A program made the position numbers and the translations under genes. Below, piece after piece: positions 63,918 to 64,000 of a DNA stretch of 64,000 nt (within the stretch, counting starts at the first letter, position 1; each line of letters starts with the position of its first letter). The stretch covers positions 496,001 to 560,000 of the forward strand of contig NZ_CP026309.1 of the NCBI RefSeq assembly GCF_002906575.1, read 5' to 3'. The DNA is from Salinigranum rubrum. Lineage in GTDB: Archaea; Halobacteriota; Halobacteria; Halobacteriales; Haloferacaceae. The notes under the pieces were generated by a model that searched no databases, had not been told where the DNA came from, and was given only the letters and a program-made list of their open reading frames with translations.

Positions 63918-64000
63918 TCAGTCGTCGGTGACCACCGCCGTGTTCGTCCCCGAGACGAACCCGTCGTCGGTCGCCCGTTCGGCGATGTGTGGCTGGAACA
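63918..64000 (-). CDS. C-terminal end of an unidentified gene (partial)
   Basis: Reading leftward from the right edge, an open frame ends FQPHIAERATDDGF...VVTDD before a TGA at 63920-63918. It looks coding, but only about 26 residues are visible. I cannot name it. Confidence 0.5.
   Translation of the reverse strand, partial: FQPHIAERATDDGFVSGTNTAVVTDD

Noticed and set aside
1-64000. CRISPR array or cas genes
   Set aside because: No regularly spaced repeats and no Cas motifs were seen; the HerA island is not CRISPR-related.
1-64000. Insertion sequences or transposase genes
   Set aside because: No transposase motif or terminal inverted repeats were found; the only recombinase is the tyrosine integrase.

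Overview
The window comes from a haloarchaeon (class Halobacteria). Evidence: acidic, Asp/Glu-rich proteins; high-GC coding DNA; Tat lipoproteins; leaderless promoters; ribosomal protein L15e; type III RuBisCO; the SAMP-activating E1 UbaA; Htr, Bat-like and phiH1-repressor-like regulators. Two parts are visible: an integrated mobile element (1 to about 16.5 kb, left end outside the window) and an ordinary chromosomal stretch (about 16.8 to 64 kb).

Mobile element. From the left edge to 6.2 kb runs one leftward operon of mostly membrane proteins: a surface protein with signal peptide and C-terminal anchor (4659-6124, interrupted by a frameshift), five small multi-helix proteins, a 59-residue membrane protein, a 572-residue multi-pass protein and an unfinished soluble protein. 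This resembles the envelope module of pleolipoviruses or plasmid-vesicle elements, but no protein could be matched with certainty. The stretch is visibly rich in GATC. Two small DNA-binding-like genes and a repeat-rich spacer follow (6.4-7.1 kb). Next is a lower-GC island (7.2-14.0 kb): a DNA methyltransferase divergent from a compact HerA-NurA-unknown-PIN operon. This is a good candidate for a modification-linked antiviral system and the most interesting part of the window. Two winged-helix regulators, a zinc-ribbon protein, a tyrosine integrase and a tiny coupled ORF close the element (14.1-16.5 kb).

Iron region (17.7-28.4 kb). Four related Tat lipoprotein substrate-binding proteins, one FecCD-type permease, one ATPase, an FAD oxidoreductase and an exporter-type ABC protein lie behind three promoters. 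Each promoter carries two copies of a palindromic DtxR/IdeR-like iron box (consensus TTTAGGC-N2-GCCTAAA).

Remaining chromosome (28.7-64 kb). This is mostly housekeeping: MalQ, an SDR, a CBS-MaoC fusion, NikR, two DUF21/CBS membrane proteins, PsiE-like, a flavin disulfide oxidoreductase, a KDG-kinase-like PfkB protein, a J-domain/ferredoxin fusion, MutL with a Nudix enzyme, a rhodanese/MBL sulfur enzyme, Lrp/AsnC, MutS, a flippase, a DsbA/FrnE protein, RuBisCO III, a HAD phosphatase, a CBS-less GuaB-like enzyme, a soluble transducer, UbaA, L15e, a Bat-like regulator, a DNA methyltransferase and lactate dehydrogenase.

Caution. Four genes (4659-6124, 7209-8452, 33060-34618, 53090-54240) are each broken by what looks like one missing G/C in a homopolymer of 5-7. 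The shared pattern suggests assembly error; phase variation or programmed frameshifting remain possible for the two genes in the element.
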